Assembly: GCA_964534315.1 (NCBI GenBank)
Contig: CAZHOV010000073.1
Span: forward strand, 1-26,609
Reading direction: 5' to 3'
Length of the DNA: 26,609 bases
From: CAZHOV01 sp964534315
GTDB lineage: Bacteria > Bacteroidota > Bacteroidia > Chitinophagales > Saprospiraceae
Shown: piece by piece, positions 23,374 to 26,609 of the stretch
Position numbering within the stretch: the stretch's first letter is position 1
Layout: each line of letters opens with the position of its first letter
Made by a program: the position numbers and the translations under genes
The notes under the pieces: generated by a model
What the model was told of the DNA's origin: nothing
Database searches by the model: none
Seen by the model: the letters and a program-made list of their open reading frames with translations, nothing else

Positions 23374-24507
23374 ATGGAAATTACACTTCCTGTTTCAAGT
23401 TTAATAATTATTGCTATTGGCAGTGTGGGTATAGCAGTATCAATTTTTATGGGGGTGTTATTGCTATCTCAAAAAGATAAGAAGCACATATCCATAAGCC
23501 TATTGGCTTGCTTGCTTATTCTTTCAGGGCTGACTCTTTTGAATGATGTCTTAGTTACATCAGGAATCAGCAATCGAATCAAGCAACTTTACTTTATTCC
23601 AATCTGCTACTCATTAAGTGTAGCCCCTCTTATTTACCTTTTCATCAAGTCAAAATTCAGCTATCGCTTAAATAAAACTAATTTACTTCATTTGGTCATT
23701 CCGACTGTACAGGCTATCGTTTATTTTTCTATTGGATTCCGTTCCGTTGCATTCAAATCGATGCTCTACAACGAAAATGCCTTTCGGATGTATCTTCAAA
23801 TAGAGTCCTTTCTTTTCCCAATTTCTTTGATTGGATATACCGCTCTTGCTTTGTCTTTTTTAAAAACAAAAGATCATGGGGCATTCTTTTGGGCAGATGA
23901 CATTAAAAAATGGCTCACGAAATTTTCATCAGGAATGTTATTTATTGCTGTGATGGAGTTTTGTTTTTCTGTGATGGAATACAACACGTTTCTTACCTTT
24001 TTGCCGAGTTTCCCACTTTATTTAGTTCATACATTTACGCTTTCAGCTTTTGTGTTTTGGATATCAATAAATGGGTTCAAACAGTATTATCCCTTACAGA
24101 TTTTTACTTCAAAACCCGACCATGGTGATGCAAATATTGGCGAAAAAGAATTGTCTGCACTGCTGGAAAAACTGAAATTGCTCATGACTAAAGACAAGGT
24201 TTTTCTGAATCCTGACTTGAACCTCAAACTGCTGTCTAATTACCTTGGGATTTCCGAAAAGCACTGCTCTTACCTGCTGAACAAAGGAGTTAATATGAAC
24301 TTCAACCAATACGTAAACAACTTCCGAATTGAAGCTTTCAAAGGAAGAATCCAAGAAGGACAAAACAAGACTTACACTTTGACAAGTATTGCGTATGAAT
24401 GTGGCTTTAATTCCAAATCCACTTTTAACAGAGTGTTTAAATTGAGCTGCGGACTTACCCCTTCTGAATTCGTCAAAAATTTTCAAAGGATTAAAGAAAA
24501 TCGCTAA
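23374..24507 (+). CDS. Membrane-anchored AraC family transcriptional regulator
   Basis: A 377-residue regulator with an N-terminal membrane half of about seven hydrophobic segments (from LIIIAIGSVGIAVSIFMGVLL to TLSAFVFWISINGF) and a C-terminal cytoplasmic AraC/XylS DNA-binding domain. The latter shows LNPDLNLKLLSNYLGISEKH as first HTH and TSIAYECGFNSKSTFNRVFK followed by GLTPSEF as second. This 7TM-AraC form is frequent in Bacteroidota and usually controls the next gene, here DoxX. The start is ATG 23374: upstream in-frame codons back to 23269 would run through the hairpin-rich intergenic site and give 35 arginine- and histidine-rich residues unlike the family. The signal sensed is unknown. 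Confidence 0.9.
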   Translation: MEITLPVSSLIIIAIGSVGIAVSIFMGVLLLSQKDKKHISISLLACLLILSGLTLLNDVLVTSGISNRIKQLYFIPICYSLSVAPLIYLFIKSKFSYRLNKTNLLHLVIPTVQAIVYFSIGFRSVAFKSMLYNENAFRMYLQIESFLFPISLIGYTALALSFLKTKDHGAFFWADDIKKWLTKFSSGMLFIAVMEFCFSVMEYNTFLTFLPSFPLYLVHTFTLSAFVFWISINGFKQYYPLQIFTSKPDHGDANIGEKELSALLEKLKLLMTKDKVFLNPDLNLKLLSNYLGISEKHCSYLLNKGVNMNFNQYVNNFRIEAFKGRIQEGQNKTYTLTSIAYECGFNSKSTFNRVFKLSCGLTPSEFVKNFQRIKENR

Positions 24508-24528
24508 AATATCTCTCAAAATATGTCC

Positions 24529-24542
24529 CAAATCCAGATTTG
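24529..24542. promoter_or_regulatory. Small inverted repeat between regulator and DoxX genes
   Basis: CAAATC and GATTTG form perfect 6-base arms with two bases between them, 60 bases upstream of the DoxX start. Position makes it a candidate operator for the neighbouring AraC-type regulator, though AraC proteins often bind direct repeats, so this stays weak. Confidence 0.25.
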
Positions 24543-24602
24543 AAGCATTTAGGTGACTTAACGTCCTCATATTTGCTACTCACAAATTAAACTGTAGTAA
24601 TT

Positions 24603-25451
24603 ATGAACAACAAAGTCAAAGCCTTACTTTTGGGTGGCAATCAAAAAAATTCTTTGGGTCAAAACATTGGGTTCTTACTTCTTCGTTTCTTTGTAGGTCT
24701 TGCTCTTTGTACCGTCTTTGAAAAATTCTTACCCAAAAACGGTATTTGGGGTCCCCAAGAATGGTTCATTCAAGATACTGCCAATATGGGTTTTCCATTT
24801 CCAACCTTCTTTGCCTGGGTTGCGGTATTGTCTGAATTCTTTGGTGGTATTCTATTGATGATTGGTTTGTTTACCCGACCTGCAGCTTTCCTGAATGTTT
24901 TGGTGACTTTTACCGCTACCTTCATTTATCATAAAGGAGATATTGGTAACGCAGGATTAACCTCGTTCTTCTTCATGATTATGTGTCTTAGTATCTTGCT
25001 TTTTGGACCTGGGAAATTTAGCCTTGACTACTTTATTAATAAAAGGCTAGCTAAAAGAATGGCAACGATCTCAACGTTTGGTTTCTTAATTCTCTCATTT
25101 AACTACGGAGAAGTCCAAGCCGGTACACAATCAATACCCTGCCAAATAGAAGTCGTAACAGCGGACACTTCACAGGTACGATTTTATCTGAAAAACAACA
25201 GCTTATTTCCAAAAAAACGAACTTTCATTATCTACCAACCCCAACAAGAAGGAAATAACACGCTTGTAAAATGGTTTTTGCCATTTCAAAAAGTAAAATT
25301 TGACTTGCCTGTAAAAACAAAAATCTATATAGCTTCAGACGCTCAAGTTGATACTGTAATGCAAGGAAAACGAATAGACGGTGACAAGCCATTTCTAACC
25401 GTGGATGAAAGGATTAATAACATTACCGTGCAATTGAATAGACGTGAATGA
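24603..25451 (+). CDS. DoxX family membrane protein with extra C-terminal domain
   Basis: A 282-residue protein. Residues ~20-150 are a DoxX domain with four membrane segments: FLLLRFFVGLALCTVFEKFL, FFAWVAVLSEFFGGILLMIG, the TRPAAFLNVLVTFTATF segment and SFFFMIMCLSILLF. DoxX proteins are linked to quinone-dependent or redox functions, but the exact role is unclear. Usual DoxX proteins end near residue 140-170; here residues 150-173 look like a second signal sequence (KR, then ATISTFGFLILSFN, then VQAG) followed by ~110 soluble residues with a beta-rich pattern that I do not recognise. This could be a fusion of a DoxX gene with a secreted protein gene. It lies 95 bases after the AraC-type regulator. 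Confidence 0.85.
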   Translation: MNNKVKALLLGGNQKNSLGQNIGFLLLRFFVGLALCTVFEKFLPKNGIWGPQEWFIQDTANMGFPFPTFFAWVAVLSEFFGGILLMIGLFTRPAAFLNVLVTFTATFIYHKGDIGNAGLTSFFFMIMCLSILLFGPGKFSLDYFINKRLAKRMATISTFGFLILSFNYGEVQAGTQSIPCQIEVVTADTSQVRFYLKNNSLFPKKRTFIIYQPQQEGNNTLVKWFLPFQKVKFDLPVKTKIYIASDAQVDTVMQGKRIDGDKPFLTVDERINNITVQLNRRE

Positions 25452-25475
25452 CACATCACAGATAACTAAAATGAA

Positions 25476-25526
25476 AACAAGGCATAGCATCGGCTATACG
25501 TAAGCAGGGGTTTCGTACTTGTTAGG
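25476..25526. repeat. Hairpin-rich site after DoxX, loosely attC-like
   Basis: Outer arms AACAAG (25476-25481) and CTTGTT (25518-25523) enclose a perfect hairpin ATAGC-ATCG-GCTAT (25484-25497) and a second stem ACG / CGT (25498-25516), which gives a compact three-armed fold. The right end reads GTTAGGA, one base off the integron word GTTRRRY. The site lies 25 bases after the DoxX stop. The left core word is poor, and 51 bases is short for attC, so the link is tentative. Confidence 0.35.
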
Positions 25527-25546
25527 ACAGGAAAGTGCAAAATTTA

Positions 25547-25587
25547 AAGTTTAGTACTTCGTAGAAAGTTCTGTAGTACTTAAGCTT
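25547..25587. repeat. Imperfect inverted repeat with repeated TAGTACTT
   Basis: The octamer TAGTACTT occurs twice (25552-25559 and 25574-25581), and the surrounding AAGTTT.. and ..AAGCTT make an imperfect inverted repeat of about 20-base arms. It lies between the attC-like site and the serine-hydrolase remnant; probably debris of another small element. Confidence 0.35.
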
Positions 25588-25610
25588 ACCCCCCAATTTT
25601 AAACCAATAA

Positions 25611-25975
25611 CTCCGAACAAATTTGAGAAAGGAGGTCTCGAAGTTAAATTTGAAAAATGAGCCAGAAAAAGAATTTGAATACGTAAGGGATCGCGAAATA
25701 ATAAGTTACATAGAATAGACGAAGTTATTTTGTGCGCTAAGAAGGCAAAAAACGTAACCATAGCGGGGCTACGGTGAGGCTTTTTAACGCAATTAGCGTG
25801 CAAAAAAACAAGTCTAAATGGGTGAGTTATTGTTGCGCGATCCCTAAGTGGAAATACTCAAATATTAGGGCAAATTCTTGATAAAGGTTTAATAGACAAA
25901 ACAATATCCGAATATGTTCAAGAAAAAATTTGGACACCGCTAAATATAAAGTATGATACCACTTGGAGTATAGAG
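25611..25975 (+). pseudogene. Serine hydrolase (beta-lactamase family) remnant, interrupted by a MITE
   Basis: Reading 25611-25686 and then 25848-25975, after removal of the MITE and one copy of its target duplication, gives about 68 open codons. Across the join they read NEPEKEFEYV-SGNTQILGQ, then TISEYVQEKIWTPLNIKYD and TWSIE. This matches the middle of PF00144 serine hydrolases (FEYxSGNTQLLG.. block and EKIWxPLGMxYD block). The N-terminal SxxK part and everything after TWSIE are missing, so the gene was already or has since been eroded at both ends. The MITE sits in the YxSGN region, near the YxN-like catalytic motif. It produces no functional protein. Confidence 0.85.
25687..25844. mobile_element. 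158-base MITE with terminal inverted repeats and TAA target duplication
   Basis: Left end GGGATCGCGAAATAATAAGT and right end (reverse complement) GGGATCGCGCAACAATAACT are terminal inverted repeats with few mismatches. Direct TAA repeats flank the element (25684-25686 and 25845-25847). Pairing goes on inwards (GCGCTAA with TTAGCGTGC, ACCATAGC with GCTACGGT), so nearly the whole element folds as one long hairpin. No transposase is inside. A three-base TNA-type duplication fits IS5-family (IS1031-like) transposases, which would have to act from elsewhere; this assignment is inferred. Confidence 0.85.
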
Positions 25976-26159
25976 CTTCGAAATGCCCTGCGTTTCATAC
26001 CCGAGAACCTTAGCCACAATTATTGCAAAATTCAAAAGAAAATCTATCATATACGGACATCTGAGAAAATTGAATGCTTATTCGAGATTTGTGTAATCTG
26101 TAATACAGGTTGACATTTTAAATTTGCATCTTAATTAAACGTCAAAAAGGATTAAGTTA
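25976..26159. other. Non-coding debris between serine-hydrolase remnant and SDR remnant
   Basis: Some frames stay open here for about 45 codons, one giving a basic peptide with YGHLRKLNAYSR, but none looks like a known protein. TTGACA at 26110-26115 with AT-rich sequence after it could be part of a promoter for the SDR gene, though the downstream box is poor. No RNA gene is seen. Confidence 0.35.
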
Positions 26160-26474
26160 ATGGCAAATAAAAAAATCGCATTTATTACGGGTGCTTCTAC
26201 CGGTATTGGTCACGCCTCCGCTAAGATGTTATTGGCAAATGGCTTCAAAGTGTACGCCACAGCCAGAAGAACGCCCTTAATGAAAGATTTAGAACAATTA
26301 GGTGCCGTGGTGATGCATTGTGATGTTACAAAGGACGATGAAGTACAAAACGTAGTAGATACCATCATCAAAAATGAAGGTAGCATTGACGTACTTTTTG
26401 CCAATGCCGGCTTCTGCCTCTTAGGTCCGGTAGAGTTACAGCGCATTGAAGATCCCGGGCAATCGATAAAGTAG
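26160..26474 (+). pseudogene. Short-chain dehydrogenase/reductase, truncated after the Rossmann half
   Basis: A 104-residue reading frame whose first ~98 residues are a normal classical SDR: NAD(P) loop TGASTGIGHASAK, then VYATARR, HCDVTKDDEV and NAGFCLLGPVE. It then runs into ELQRIEDPGQSIK and a stop at 26472-26474, so the catalytic Ser, Tyr-x3-Lys and the substrate half are missing; full SDRs are about 250-280 residues. No continuation was found in the other + frames before the next gene at 26549, so the C-terminal half was deleted rather than shifted out of frame. The start is ATG 26160. It should be non-functional. Confidence 0.82.
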
Positions 26475-26548
26475 GATCGGGCAAGGTTCTCATTTTCCAG
26501 TATTAATGCAAGTTAGCTAGTAATTTTTAACATAAAAACAAATTTGAT

Positions 26549-26609
26549 ATGAATGAAAAAATCTTAAAATTAATCGACCCCGAGATGACAGAGGGCATGA
26601 AGTTACTCC
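26549..26609 (+). CDS. 5' end of a gene, possibly an alpha/beta hydrolase (partial)
   Basis: ATG 26549 opens a frame of 20 codons that runs off the window: MNEKILKLIDPEMTEGMKLL. The LIDPE..EGLK-like start resembles the N-terminus of HSL-type alpha/beta hydrolases (acetyl esterases), which often begin this way. The piece is too short to be certain. It lies 74 bases after the truncated SDR gene. Confidence 0.45.
   Translation, partial: MNEKILKLIDPEMTEGMKLL

Noticed and set aside
24109..24570. 153-codon minus-strand open frame opposite the AraC DNA-binding domain
   Set aside because: Shadow of the conserved HTH region; no independent support.
25522..25803. 93-codon minus-strand open frame
   Set aside because: It runs across the MITE boundary and the serine-hydrolase remnant, so it is an accidental frame created by the insertion.

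Overview
The window looks like chromosome from a member of the Bacteroidota. It is AT-rich with weak Shine-Dalgarno sequences, has one promoter of the TTG / TAnnTTTG type, and carries gene families common there (GxxExxY, AAA/DUF4143 ATPase, Uma2, MNT-HepT). I cannot place it below phylum level. No rRNA, tRNA or CRISPR array was found.

Left accessory flank (1-5559): a GxxExxY protein; a glycosyltransferase of clearly higher GC than what follows; an AAA/DUF4143 ATPase bracketed by two similar arrays of a degenerate 8-base repeat; two tandem Uma2 genes sharing an almost identical 5' block; and an MNT nucleotidyltransferase followed in frame by a HepT gene that has lost its N-terminal third.

Core surface-polysaccharide locus (5560-22070): pseB-pseC-pseF-pseG-pseH-pseI form a complete pathway from UDP-GlcNAc to CMP-pseudaminic acid, packed with short gaps or overlaps. 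The same + strand run continues with a GT-B-like protein carrying HP and serine motifs (candidate pseudaminic acid transferase), a Wzx-type flippase, a sulfotransferase, a GT2, a GT4, an SDR sugar-nucleotide epimerase/decarboxylase and another GT4. A convergent polytopic membrane protein, the only clear minus-strand gene, is the best candidate polymerase. A GC-richer asparagine-synthase-like amidotransferase closes the locus. Together the genes would make, polymerise and export a pseudaminic-acid-containing, possibly sulfated and amidated, surface glycan (O-antigen, capsule or glycoprotein glycan).

Right accessory flank (22071-26609): a long inverted repeat, a promoter, an HTH-MNT fusion with an overlapping HepT gene, an AraC-type membrane regulator and a DoxX protein with an extra C-terminal domain. 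Compact hairpin-rich sites that loosely resemble integron attC sites follow the HepT and the DoxX genes. After them comes gene debris: a serine-hydrolase (beta-lactamase family) remnant split by a 158-base hairpin MITE with an exact TAA target duplication, an SDR gene cut short after its Rossmann half, and the first 20 codons of a gene that runs off the window.

Most unusual points: the MITE insertion whose target can be rebuilt, the paired 8-base repeat arrays around the ATPase, the attC-like sites, the HP/serine-motif protein beside pseI, and an intact-length HepT that lacks the usual catalytic Arg.
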